In this document: positions 36,159 to 45,700 of the stretch, one piece after another
How the letters are laid out: every line of letters starts with the position of its first letter
How positions within the stretch are numbered: position 1 is the first letter of the stretch
Assembly: GCA_018402205.1 (NCBI GenBank)
Contig: JAGYIX010000003.1
Location: forward strand, 620,001 to 684,000
DNA length: 64,000 bases
DNA from: Flavobacteriaceae bacterium
Lineage (GTDB): Bacteria; Bacteroidota; Bacteroidia; Flavobacteriales; Flavobacteriaceae
Direction: 5' to 3'
Position numbers and translations under genes: made by a program
Notes under the pieces: generated by a model
The model's input: the letters and a program-made list of their open reading frames with translations, nothing else
The model's database searches: none
What the model was told of the DNA's origin: nothing

Positions 36159-36218
36159 AGCTGAGTGTTTAAAGCTTAAAAATACGGCATTTAGTAGCGG
36201 CGTGAAGGGGTATAAACG

Positions 36219-36307
36219 AAAAAAGCCTCCCCTAAGGAAAGCCTTTCAAAGGTCAGCATCGCACTAGCGAGCCGCTCTTAGCGTGCAGTGTAAACTGCAC
36301 AACACAA
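36219..36307 (-). ncRNA. Candidate small structured RNA
   Basis: No protein is seen in the 257 bases between the nitroreductase and the polymerase cassette. On the minus strand an exact -7 box (TATCTTTG, 36313-36320) is followed by a perfect hairpin (GTGCAGT, loop TTAC, ACTGCAC; 36283-36300). Next comes an AGCG-GCU-CGCU stem and a CCTTTGAAAGG stem. The terminator is GCTTTCC paired with GGGAGGC (two G-T pairs; 36225-36242), then six T. The transcript would be close to 90 bases. I do not recognise the family; the conserved loop of SRP RNA is not evident. It could instead be an attenuated leader of the nitroreductase gene, whose ATG is 61 bases beyond the T run. Confidence 0.45.
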
Positions 36308-36312
36308 CGTTT

Positions 36313-36320
36313 CAAAGATA
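36313..36320 (-). promoter_or_regulatory. -7 box of the candidate small RNA
   Basis: TATCTTTG on the minus strand is an exact TAnnTTTG. The -33 position is weak. It faces away from the dinB-dnaE cassette. Confidence 0.45.
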
Positions 36321-36356
36321 CAGTATTAGCTCTAATAGATCTTCTTTATTTTTTAT

Positions 36357-36387
36357 GGAATTATTCCTTTTAAAGTGGAATTATTCC
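36357..36387 (+). promoter_or_regulatory. Paired palindromic operators before the mutagenic polymerase cassette
   Basis: Two identical 11-base sites, GGAATTATTCC, lie at 36357-36367 and 36377-36387. Each is a five-base inverted repeat around one base, and the two are exactly 20 bases apart, about two helical turns. A TATTTTTA box (36389-36396) follows two bases after the second site. The start codon is 20 bases after that box. This arrangement would let a dimeric repressor cover the promoter. By analogy with SOS-controlled polymerase cassettes a LexA-like S24-family repressor is expected, but none is encoded in the window. Confidence 0.6.
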
Positions 36388-36415
36388 ATATTTTTAATCT
36401 CCCTTTATACGCGTT

Positions 36416-37630
36416 TTGGAACGAAGCATTTTACATCTAGATCTCGACAGTTTTTTTGTCTCGGTAGAGCGACTACTCGACCGCAGCCTGATGCGCAGAC
36501 CCCTGCTTGTAGGGGGCATAGGAGACCGGGGCGTGGTGGCCGCTTGCAGCTATGAAACAAGGGGGTTTGGCGTGCATTCTGGAATGCCCATGAAACTCGC
36601 ACGTCAGCTCTGCCCAGAGGCCTTAGTGATCAGAGGCAACGCAGGTATTTACAGCAAATACTCCGATATCATTACTGAAATCGTGCAGCGAGAAGTACCC
36701 GTTTTTGAGAAATCGAGCATAGACGAATTCTACGCCGACCTAAGCGGTCTAGACCATTTTTTTGGCAGCTATAAGTTCGCCAGTGAGCTGCGGCAAAAGG
36801 TCATCAAAGAAAGTGGCCTCCCACTCTCGTTTGGGCTATCGACAAGCAAGCTCGTCTCAAAGGTGGCTACAGGAGAGGCCAAACCCAACAACCAACTAAA
36901 GATTGACCAGGGGTACGAAAAATACTTTCTAGCCCCACTACCCATACAAAAAATGCCGATGGTAGGGGTCAAAACCGAGCAACTGCTGAGAAGGCTCGGC
37001 ATCAGGCACATAAACGACCTCCAACAACTTCCTGAGCAGCTCATGATCAGTACTCTAGGAAAAAACGGTCAGCTGCTTTGGAACAGAGCGCAAGGCATAG
37101 ACAGCACTCCCGTGATTCCGTATAGCGAGCGCAAATCGATATCTACAGAGCGCACCTTTGATCGCGACACTATAGACCTCGTACTCTTAAAATCGCTGCT
37201 GGTGGCCATGACCGAGAATCTGGCCTTTCAGCTGCGCAGAGGCAATAAATTAACCGCCTGCATCAGTGTGAAAATACGCTATGCCGACTTTGAGACGCAT
37301 GCCAAACAGGCGCGCATCGCATACACTAGCGCAGATCACGATCTGATCCCTAAAGTACTCGAACTCTTTAAGGCGCTCTACCATAGACGGTTAAGGGTGC
37401 GTTTAATCGGCATACGATTTAGCCATCTGGTAGCCGGAAATTACCAGATCGATCTCTTTCAAGACACCGAGGCCCAGACCCGATTGTACCAAGCCCTTGA
37501 CAAGATCCGACTAAAGTACGGCGACCGCAGTGTGATTAGGGCCTCTGGAATGAACGCCAAGACCATTGGCCGCATAGACAATCCGTTCAACGGAAAGCCG
37601 CCTGTAGTACTCGCCCATCGAAAATACTAG
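36416..37630 (+). CDS. Y-family DNA polymerase (Pol IV/ImuB-like)
   Basis: The 404-residue protein has the Y-family active site: LHLDLDSFFVSVE at the start, AACSYETRGFGVHSGMPM, and KSSIDEFYADLSG with the catalytic Asp-Glu pair. The two helix-hairpin-helix elements and little-finger domain follow. The acidic residues are present, unlike in many ImuB proteins, so it is probably an active translesion polymerase. The start is TTG at 36416, giving MERSILHLDLD; no ATG is available closer. It is followed three bases later by a second DnaE gene, the layout of a mutagenic cassette. Confidence 0.9.
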   Translation: MERSILHLDLDSFFVSVERLLDRSLMRRPLLVGGIGDRGVVAACSYETRGFGVHSGMPMKLARQLCPEALVIRGNAGIYSKYSDIITEIVQREVPVFEKSSIDEFYADLSGLDHFFGSYKFASELRQKVIKESGLPLSFGLSTSKLVSKVATGEAKPNNQLKIDQGYEKYFLAPLPIQKMPMVGVKTEQLLRRLGIRHINDLQQLPEQLMISTLGKNGQLLWNRAQGIDSTPVIPYSERKSISTERTFDRDTIDLVLLKSLLVAMTENLAFQLRRGNKLTACISVKIRYADFETHAKQARIAYTSADHDLIPKVLELFKALYHRRLRVRLIGIRFSHLVAGNYQIDLFQDTEAQTRLYQALDKIRLKYGDRSVIRASGMNAKTIGRIDNPFNGKPPVVLAHRKY

Positions 37631-37633
37631 CTC

Positions 37634-40624
37634 ATGTTGCTAAACGGTCACAGCTATTACAGCCTGAGGTACGGCACTTTCTCAGAAGAGGCCCTAGTAG
37701 ACCTTGCCCTAGAAAAGGGCTACGACAGCGTCGGGCTAACAGACATCAACACCACTTCTGGGGTGCTTTCTTTTCTGAGATACGCCCAAGAAAAAAAGGT
37801 GAAGGCCGTGGTGGGCATAGACTTTAGAAACCGCACACGCTGTCAATTTGTGGGCATTGCACTCAATGAAAACGGATACCTCGAACTCAACAACTTCTTG
37901 GCCGAGCACCTGCACGCGCGCAAGCCCTTCGGCAGCAGGGCTCCGGTTTTTACAGATGCTGTGATCATTTATCCGTTTGAAAACGCCCTAAAAGAAGACT
38001 TGACTTCGCTGAGGGCTAATGAATACATAGGCATAGGGCTAAACGAACTCAGAAAACTGAGCCTCAACAGGCTTGCGAAAACACCTGAAAAACTAGTACT
38101 GCTGCATCCGGTGAGTTTTAGGTCAAAGCGTGACTTTAATACCCACAGACTGCTCAGAGCCATTGACAACAACACCCTCTTGAGCAAGCTCGACAGTGAA
38201 GAACAGGGCGAACTTTCGCAGCAAATGCCCTCTAAAGAGATGCTTTATGAGCAGCTTCAAGACGTTGACTTTCTGATCGAAAATACACGAGCGCTCATGG
38301 CCAGCGCCTGCGTTCGATTTGCATTTGGCCCTAAGGCTCCGTCTCAAAATCTAGACAGCTATAGCGGCACTATCCATGGCGACATTCAGCTACTGCGCAA
38401 GCTGTGCCGTGACGGGCTCCCCTACCGCTACCCCAGCCCGAGCAAGGCGCTAGAAGAGCGCATCGAGAAAGAACTGTCACTCATAGAGCAAAAGCAGTTT
38501 GTCTCGTATTTCTTGATTAACCACGATATCGTACAATACGCTCAAAAAAGAGGATTTCACTATGTGGGGCGCGGAAGCGGAGCCAATAGCGTTGTCGCCT
38601 ACCTGCTGCGCATCACTGATGTAGATCCGCTCGAGCTCGACCTGTACTTCGAGCGGTTTATGAATGAGCACCGCTCAAGCCCGCCAGACTTTGATATCGA
38701 TTTTTGCTGGAAAGAGCGCAACGAAATCATCAGCTATATATTCAGCCGCTTTGAACACGTGGCCCTTTTAGGCAGCTATGTCACCTTTCAGAAAAGAGCC
38801 GTTATACGCGAGATCGGCAAGGTGTTCGGCCTGCCCAAAGAAGAAATCGATCAGCTTGTCGAAACCCTGCGACCCTTATCGCTCGAACACCCCAACGAAA
38901 CGCTGCATAAGCTCGTGCTCAACTATGCCAGCTACATTCACGGGCTGCCCAACTACCTGAGCATACACGCCGGAGGCATCTTGATCAGCCGCAAACCCAT
39001 TCACCAATTTGCCAGCACCTTTATGCCGCCAAAGGGCTACAGAACCGTGCAATTCGACATGCACATTGCCGAGGCTGTTGGGCTCTTCAAGTTTGACATC
39101 TTATCGCAGCGGGGGGTATCCAAAATTCAAGAAGCGGTTGCGCTCGTTGCCCAAAACAAGGGAGAAAAACTAGACATTCATCAGGTAGATCAGTTCAAGA
39201 AAGACCCGCTGCTAAACGACTACCTGAGACGCGGAGATTGCATGGGGTGTTTCTATATAGAATCTCCGGCCATGCGCATGCTGCTTCAAAAGCTACAGAC
39301 CAAGAGCTATATCGAGCTTGTAGCCGCAAGTTCTATCATACGACCAGGAGTAGCCCAAAGCGGAATGATGAACGAGTACATTTTAAGACATCACGACCCC
39401 CAACGCGTCAAAGAGAAGGCGCACCCAGCGCTGCTCAACATCATGCCTGACACCTATGGCGTCATGGTGTACCAAGAAGACGTGATCAAAGTGGCGCATT
39501 TATTTGCGGGACTGTCTCTTGCAGAGGCCGATATTTTAAGGCGGGCGATGAGCGGAAAATCACGTTCTAAGGCCGAGTTTATGGCGCTCGAAAGACGGTA
39601 CTTCGAGGGCTGTGCCGAGCGCAAACACCCCTTGTCTGTGGCTCAAGAAGTCTGGAAGCAGATTGAGAGCTTTGCCGGATACGCCTTTGCTAAGGGCCAT
39701 TCTGCCTCCTATGCGATCGAAAGCTATCAGAGCCTTTACTTAAGGGTGTACTATCCGCTCGAATACATGACCGCCGTCTTAAACAACGGGGGCGGATTTT
39801 ACAGCCCCGAATTCTACCTCAAGCAGCTCGAAAAACTCGGGGCTCAGATCGAACTGCCTTGCGTGAATCACAGTGTACAGCTCAATGTGCTCAGAGAAAA
39901 CACCCTCTATCTAGGCCTTATGTACCTCAAAGAACTAGAAGATCGGGCCGCTCAGCGCATCGTTCAAGACCGCATGCAGCGAGGCCCCTTCAAAAGCCTG
40001 ACCGACTTCATCGATCGCGTACCCATAAGCACCGATCAAATCAGCCTGCTGATTCGCATCAACGCCTTTCGCTTTACCCACAAGAGCAAACACGAGCTGC
40101 TCTGGCAACTCTACAGTTACCGAAACCTTCCCAAAAATAACGGTACGGTTCCGCTTTTTGCTGCTACGGCGCAGCCGCTCGAACTGGGGCACCTTGACAC
40201 CAATGCTACCGAAGAAACCTTTGAACTTTGGGAACTACTAGGGTTTCCGCTGAGTCTCACTTTCGAACTGCTTCGATCGCCCTTGCCCGAGCATATCACT
40301 GTTAAGACCATTAGCGATTTAGAAGGCCAGTACATCACCTTGTACGGATACCTAGTTACCGTAAAAAACACCAAAACTCACAAGGGCGAACCCATGCAGT
40401 TCGCCACCTTTTTAGATCGTTATACAGAAGTATTTGACACGGTTTCGTTTCCGGCTATCGCTCAGAGGTATCCCTGCAGAAGCAGAGGAATTTATCGCTG
40501 CTACGGCAAAGTAGTCAACAGCTTTAATCACTACAGCCTAGAACTGGAGCAGCTTGAAAAGCTCGATTACATTCAAGATCCGAGGTACAGCAAAAAGTCG
40601 CTGCCCAAACCCGCTAAAAATTGA
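37634..40624 (+). CDS. Second DNA polymerase III alpha subunit (DnaE2/ImuC-type)
   Basis: The 996-residue protein is shorter than the replicative DnaE and has no exonuclease domain. The N-terminal PHP domain starts LNGHSYYSLRYG, where the usual first His of HxHS is Asn, so its metal site looks degenerate. The polymerase core is intact, with GRGSGANSVVAYLL and PDFDIDFCW (catalytic Asp residues), and a helix-hairpin-helix region. The C-terminal OB part is present. Error-prone C-family polymerases of this type act with a Y-family partner in damage-induced mutagenesis. It overlaps the end of the convergent trmN6 gene by 11 bases. Confidence 0.9.
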   Translation: MLLNGHSYYSLRYGTFSEEALVDLALEKGYDSVGLTDINTTSGVLSFLRYAQEKKVKAVVGIDFRNRTRCQFVGIALNENGYLELNNFLAEHLHARKPFGSRAPVFTDAVIIYPFENALKEDLTSLRANEYIGIGLNELRKLSLNRLAKTPEKLVLLHPVSFRSKRDFNTHRLLRAIDNNTLLSKLDSEEQGELSQQMPSKEMLYEQLQDVDFLIENTRALMASACVRFAFGPKAPSQNLDSYSGTIHGDIQLLRKLCRDGLPYRYPSPSKALEERIEKELSLIEQKQFVSYFLINHDIVQYAQKRGFHYVGRGSGANSVVAYLLRITDVDPLELDLYFERFMNEHRSSPPDFDIDFCWKERNEIISYIFSRFEHVALLGSYVTFQKRAVIREIGKVFGLPKEEIDQLVETLRPLSLEHPNETLHKLVLNYASYIHGLPNYLSIHAGGILISRKPIHQFASTFMPPKGYRTVQFDMHIAEAVGLFKFDILSQRGVSKIQEAVALVAQNKGEKLDIHQVDQFKKDPLLNDYLRRGDCMGCFYIESPAMRMLLQKLQTKSYIELVAASSIIRPGVAQSGMMNEYILRHHDPQRVKEKAHPALLNIMPDTYGVMVYQEDVIKVAHLFAGLSLAEADILRRAMSGKSRSKAEFMALERRYFEGCAERKHPLSVAQEVWKQIESFAGYAFAKGHSASYAIESYQSLYLRVYYPLEYMTAVLNNGGGFYSPEFYLKQLEKLGAQIELPCVNHSVQLNVLRENTLYLGLMYLKELEDRAAQRIVQDRMQRGPFKSLTDFIDRVPISTDQISLLIRINAFRFTHKSKHELLWQLYSYRNLPKNNGTVPLFAATAQPLELGHLDTNATEETFELWELLGFPLSLTFELLRSPLPEHITVKTISDLEGQYITLYGYLVTVKNTKTHKGEPMQFATFLDRYTEVFDTVSFPAIAQRYPCRSRGIYRCYGKVVNSFNHYSLELEQLEKLDYIQDPRYSKKSLPKPAKN

Positions 40625-41330
40625 GGTAAAACGGTGCGGTAAGTGCTCGGTATTCTTCGGTGTAGAGGTTTCTATCGAGCTCTAAGACCAGCTCTTCTCT
40701 ATGAACAATAAGGGTCTTTGCTGTCTTAACCCAATCGAAAAGCATGCGTCGAACGGGAGCCTCTTTTCTGCCCTTTACAAGGCAGTAACGCCTTAATTGA
40801 AAGCCCTGGCTCTCTGCTATGACCCGCAATGCTTCAGCCCGATCAAAAGGAACAATGAGCGAAAGCGATCCGCCATCACGCAATACATAGGCTGCGGCCC
40901 GAACAAGCGACTCCAGCGGCAGATATGCCGACTGCCTGGCCAAATGTCTCGAATCGTGATGGTTCAAAGGAGATTCGTCGAAATACGGAGGGTTGGTGAC
41001 CACTACATCAAAACAAGCCTCATACGCCTCATACCAAGCAAGCAGATCGGCCTCAATCACCTTGATTCGCTCTGCAAAGACACTGTGCTTAACATTGGCG
41101 GTGGCCTGAAGAGCGGCATCTGGATCGCGCTCAATAGCCGTCAGCTCAAGCCCCTCAAATCGCTGAGCTAGTTGAAGCGCAATAAGGCCCGATCCGGTTC
41201 CAATGTCTAGGGCCTTTGAGGCATTCGAATGAACAGCTGCCCAGGCCCCTAACAACACCCCATCAGTGCCCACCTTCATGGCTGCACCCGATTGATCAAT
41301 ATCAAATTGTTTGAATCGAAATACCGACAT
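40614..41330 (-). CDS. trmN6: tRNA1(Val) adenine-37 N6-methyltransferase TrmN6-type
   Basis: The 238-residue methyltransferase has the SAM-binding motif ALDIGTGSGLIALQLAQRF near residue 42 and the N6-adenine catalytic motif VVTNPPYFDES near 112. The length and motif agree with YfiC/TrmN6. It lies six bases after rimM, as the last gene of rpsP-rimM-trmN6. The substrate is inferred from the family. Confidence 0.88.
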   Translation of the reverse strand: MSVFRFKQFDIDQSGAAMKVGTDGVLLGAWAAVHSNASKALDIGTGSGLIALQLAQRFEGLELTAIERDPDAALQATANVKHSVFAERIKVIEADLLAWYEAYEACFDVVVTNPPYFDESPLNHHDSRHLARQSAYLPLESLVRAAAYVLRDGGSLSLIVPFDRAEALRVIAESQGFQLRRYCLVKGRKEAPVRRMLFDWVKTAKTLIVHREELVLELDRNLYTEEYRALTAPFYLNF

Positions 41331-41336
41331 GGAAAA

Positions 41337-41864
41337 TTAAGATACGTAAAGCGCAATTAATCCGTCAGGCGCACTAATACTCAGCGTTTTGTTTGTTCTA
41401 TCGATGCCTTCAAAAAGCTCATCTACAAACGGAATGAGCACCTCGTTTCCAGAGTCGTGTCGAATCACTAGTAGCGCTTGGGCAGCGGCATCGTTCACGG
41501 CAATTAGTTCACCCACTTGCCCGAACACACGGTCTACGACGGTGAATCCGATGATCTCGTGAAAGTAAAAGCGATCACCCTCAAGCGTGGGTAGTTCAGA
41601 GAGCGGCCTGTAAAGAGACTTTCCTATGAGCTGTTCAGCTTGGTGCTCGCTATCTACGCCCTCTAACTGAACCCGTAAAAAATCGCGGTGCCAGCGGGCA
41701 TTTACAATAAAAAATGGAACCAATTCGTGGTCTATTTCCACAAAAATTGATTCCATTTCATCGTATTGCCCGGGATCGTCTGTGTCTAGTTTGAACAACA
41801 CCTCTCCCTTAAAGCTGTATTTAGATGCGATGTGACCTAATCGATAACAGGCATCTTTTTCCAT
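41337..41864 (-). CDS. rimM: Ribosome maturation factor RimM
   Basis: The 175-residue protein has the N-terminal RimM barrel (RLGHIASKYSFKGEVLFKL) and the C-terminal PRC-barrel (FYFHEIIGFTVVD, then EVLIPFVDELFEGID). RimM binds S19 in the 30S head during assembly. It follows rpsP in the usual order. Confidence 0.95.
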   Translation of the reverse strand: MEKDACYRLGHIASKYSFKGEVLFKLDTDDPGQYDEMESIFVEIDHELVPFFIVNARWHRDFLRVQLEGVDSEHQAEQLIGKSLYRPLSELPTLEGDRFYFHEIIGFTVVDRVFGQVGELIAVNDAAAQALLVIRHDSGNEVLIPFVDELFEGIDRTNKTLSISAPDGLIALYVS

Positions 41865-41876
41865 AAACTGGTGGTC

Positions 41877-42619
41877 TTAAGCCGTTGGCTTGTCTTCTTC
41901 TGTAGACTCTTCCTCGGCAGCAGGGGCTTCCTCAGCAGGAGCCTCTTCAGCAACAGCAGCAGGGGCTTCTTCAACTACAGGAGCTTCCTCAGCAACAGGT
42001 GCTTCCTCAGCAGGAGCCTCTTCAGCGACAGCAGCAGGGGCTTCTTCAGCTACAGGGGCTTCTTCAGCACAGCAGCAGGAGCTTCTTCAGCAACAGCAGC
42101 AGGAGCCTCTTCAGCAACAGCAGCAGGGGCTTCTTCAGCTACAGGTGCTTCTTCAGGCTCTGGAGCATTGGCAGCAGCTATAGCAGAAGCGCGCTTCTCA
42201 TTTGCCTCTTTTTCAGCCTCTAAGGCTTTAGCTTTAGCTTCAACCTTGGCTTTATCTAAAGACGCATTAATAGATTGAGTGGCTTTTTCTTTCTCAACTA
42301 ACCACTGAGCAAATTTCTCTTCAACCTGCTCCTGTGTTAGCGCTCCTTTTGCTACCCCTTTAACCAAATGATGCTTTAGAAGCACTCCTTTGTTAGAGAG
42401 AATGGCCTTAGCCGTATTAGTGGGCTCGGCACCATTTTGAAGCCACTTTACAGAGGAGTCTATATTTAATTCAACGGTGGCTGGGTGAGTGTTTGGATTG
42501 TAGGTACCTAATTTTTCAAGATACTTTCCATCTCTTTTTGAGCGCGCATCAGCGGCTACTACCCAATAAAAAGGTTTTCCTTTTTTTCCGTGTCTTTGAA
42601 GTCTAATTCTAACTGGCAT
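41877..42619 (-). CDS. rpsP: 30S ribosomal protein S16 with long Ala/Glu/Pro tail, frameshifted in the tail
   Basis: The first 80 or so residues are S16 (MPVRIRLQRHGKKGKPFYWVVAAD, DKPATVELN-like region). A Lys/Glu-rich helix to about residue 145 follows. A repetitive acidic tail of EEAPAAVA-like units follows from there. The visible frame stops at 42050, but the neighbouring frame keeps the same repeat to a stop at 41877-41879, ending EEDKPTA. Adding one A near 42069 (cagcac should read cagcaac, as in sister units) restores a protein of about 247 residues. The break affects only the tail, so it may be a sequence error or slippage in a repeat. It opens the rpsP-rimM-trmN6 operon. Confidence 0.9.
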
Positions 42620-42679
42620 ATCACATTAAATTTTAAAGGTGCTCGACCTTGATTATTAATACATTGTTTAAAAGTCGTG

Positions 42680-42709
42680 CAAAGATAAAAGAAATCACGG
42701 GTATATAAA
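42680..42709 (-). promoter_or_regulatory. Promoter of rpsP-rimM-trmN6
   Basis: The minus strand reads TTTA, 18 bases, TATCTTTG. The -7 box is an exact match and the -33 box has one mismatch. The leader before rpsP is about 55 bases. Confidence 0.65.
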
Positions 42710-42752
42710 GCATCTTGTTTCACTAATTTTAAGGTCCGATTTCCTCGCCTTC

Positions 42753-45700
42753 ATGTTTTTAATTTTTGATACCGAAACTACCGGGCTTCCCCGATCCTAT
42801 AAAGCGCCGATAAGCGACTCTCAAAACTGGCCTAGAATCGTGCAGATTGCCTGGCAACTGCACAGTAAAGAGGGAGAGCTTGTTGAGCAGCACGAGTGCT
42901 TGGTACAGCCTAACGGATTCGATATTCCCTTTGATTCAGAACGTATTCACGGCATATCGACCGCCTTGGCGCAACAAGAAGGTTTATCACTCACCAAAGC
43001 AATTGAGGCCTTTGAAGAGGCGCTGACTAAGGCTCAATTTGTAGTCGGTCAAAACGTAGATTTCGACGTTAAGGTTGTGGCGGCAGAATTATATCGACTA
43101 GGACGATCAACCGAGCTTTTGCTCGATAAACCGGTATTAGACACCTGCACCGAGACTACTGCTGCACTCTGTCAGTTACCCGGGGGGCGTGGGGGGCGCT
43201 TTAAGCTTCCTACCCTTACCGAGCTGCATCACCATTTGTTCAGCAGACCCTTTGAAGAGGCTCACAATGCCAGCGCCGACGTTTCGGCAACCGCACGCTG
43301 TTTTTTTGAACTAATTAGAACTCAGCAATTTTCTTCCGAACAACTGCGTTTTAGCCAAGAAGAAACAGACGCTTTCTTAGCTTTTCATCAGGGCCCTGTA
43401 CAGGCCTATAAACTAAAGCATCGCAACCTAAAAGAGGCTTCAGAAGCCCTTAAAAAAACTACCTCAAGCGATGAGTTTGAAGTACTGCCTTCTAATGCGC
43501 AGCGCGTAGAGGTGGCACAAGCTCCGTTCGCACATCTTCATGTGCACTCCCAATTCTCGGTACTACAGGCCACTATGAGACCTGAGGAATTAGTGCGCAA
43601 GGCCGCTGAAGAAGAAATGCCCGCAGTAGCGATCACCGATAAAGGTAACATGATGGGTGTTTTCAGTTTTGTAAATGCGGTTCAACAGCACAATAAAGAA
43701 AATCCTGATAAACCGCTCAAAGGAATTGTTGGATGCGAGCTTCAGGTAACTAGTGATCGCCTGAATAAAACAACTAAAGACAATGGGTACCAGCTGGTTT
43801 TACTAGCAAGAAATAAAAAGGGATACCAAAACCTATCTAAACTTACCTCTAAGGCCTACACCGAAGGATTTTATTATGTGCCGCGAATTGATAAAGCCTT
43901 GCTGCTTGAACATGCAGAGGGGCTGTTAGTACTCTCCGGAAATCTTTTAGGCGAAGTTGCCAATAAGATCCTCACCCAAGGAGAGCAGCAGGCAGAAGAG
44001 GCATTACTTTGGTATAAGGAGCACTTTAGTACCGATTTTTACCTTCAAATTATGCGCCATGGGCTTGAAGAAGAAGATGTTGTAAATAAAACACTGGTAA
44101 AGCTTGCCAAAAAACATAAGGTTGAACTGGTAGCCACAAACGATTGCTACTACGAGAACAGCGAAGATCAAGAACTTCAAGATTTACTGCTTTGCGTAAA
44201 AGAGGGCGAACTAAAAGAAACCCCCATAGGCAGGGGCCGCGGATATCGAAACGGGCTTCCGAATAATGCGTTCCACTTCAAATCTAGCGCGGCCATGAAG
44301 GCCTTATTTACAGACCTTCCCGAGGCAATATGTGCCATTGAGCCTCTTTTAGCTAAAGTAGAAAATTACGAGTTAGCCCGAGAGGTGCTACTGCCTAAAT
44401 TTGCTATTCCAGAGGCTTTTATAGATCCGCAAGACGCCTTTGACTCGGCAAAAAGAGGAGAAAACGCCTACCTGAGACACCTGACTTACCAAGGGGCAGA
44501 AAAACGCTACGGAACCCTTACCGACTCTCTTGTCGAACGCATTGACTTCGAGTTAAAAACCATCAAAAATTCAGGCTACCCAGGCTACTTTCTCATTGTA
44601 GAAGATTTTATCCGAGAAGCTCGAAATATGGGGGTTTCAGTGGGGCCAGGAAGAGGCTCTGCCGCGGGCTCAGCAGTCGCCTATTGCTTGCGAATCACGA
44701 ATATAGATCCCATCAAATACGACCTACTTTTTGAGCGTTTTTTGAATCCAGACCGCGTGTCGCTTCCAGATATTGATATTGACTTCGATGACGAAGGTCG
44801 TCAGCGGGTCATAGATTATGTCATTCAAAAATACGGATCCAATCAAGTAGCCCAGATTATAACGTACGGAACTATGGCCGGAAAGTCAGCAATTAGAGAT
44901 ACGGCTAGGGTTTTAGACTTACCCCTACCCGAGGCCGACCGCCTTGCAAAGCTGCTTCCAGATATGACTAAACTGGCAAAGATCTGGGACCTCGATACCA
45001 AATCGCTCCAACAAGCATATCGCAGAGAAGATGCCACAAAAATTGCCGAGCTTCAAGAGGTATCCAAAGCAGACGACGACTTAGGGCGCACCCTAAAAAT
45101 GGCTAGGCGATTAGAAGGAACAGTGCGTAACACTGGTATCCATGCTTGCGGAGTAATTATAACGCCAGACGATATCACCAATTTTGTTCCTATAACTACG
45201 GCCAAAGACGCCGAAATGTGGGTTACCCAATTTGATAACTCTGTAGTAGAAAGTGCTGGGCTTTTAAAAATGGACTTTTTAGGACTCAAGACCCTCACCC
45301 TGATCAAAGACTCCGTAAAGATTGTGAAGGCCAGATCGGGTGTAGAGCTCGACCCTGACCACTTTCCGTTAGACGACAGCCAAACCTATGAACTGTTTCA
45401 GCGTGGAGAGACCATTGGTATTTTTCAGTACGAATCGCGAGGAATGCAGAAATACCTCAAAGAACTAGAACCCACCAGCTTTGACGATTTGATCGCCATG
45501 AATGCCCTTTATCGTCCAGGGCCCTTAGAGTATATTCCGAGTTTCATCAACCGCAAACACGGCAAAGAAACGATCACCTATGATCTGCCAGAGATGAAAG
45601 AATACCTCGAATCAACTTACGGTATTACGGTATATCAAGAACAAGTGATGCTTCTATCCCAAAAATTGGCCTCATTTAGTAAGGGGGAAGCTGATGTGCT

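Noticed and set aside
36219-36307. Signal recognition particle RNA
   Set aside because: The conserved apical loop and internal loop sequences of SRP RNA are not evident; a covariance-model search would settle it.
41871-42278. Plus-strand frames rich in Gln, Ser or Phe
   Set aside because: They are antisense to the repetitive S16 tail; all frames stay open there because of the repeat.
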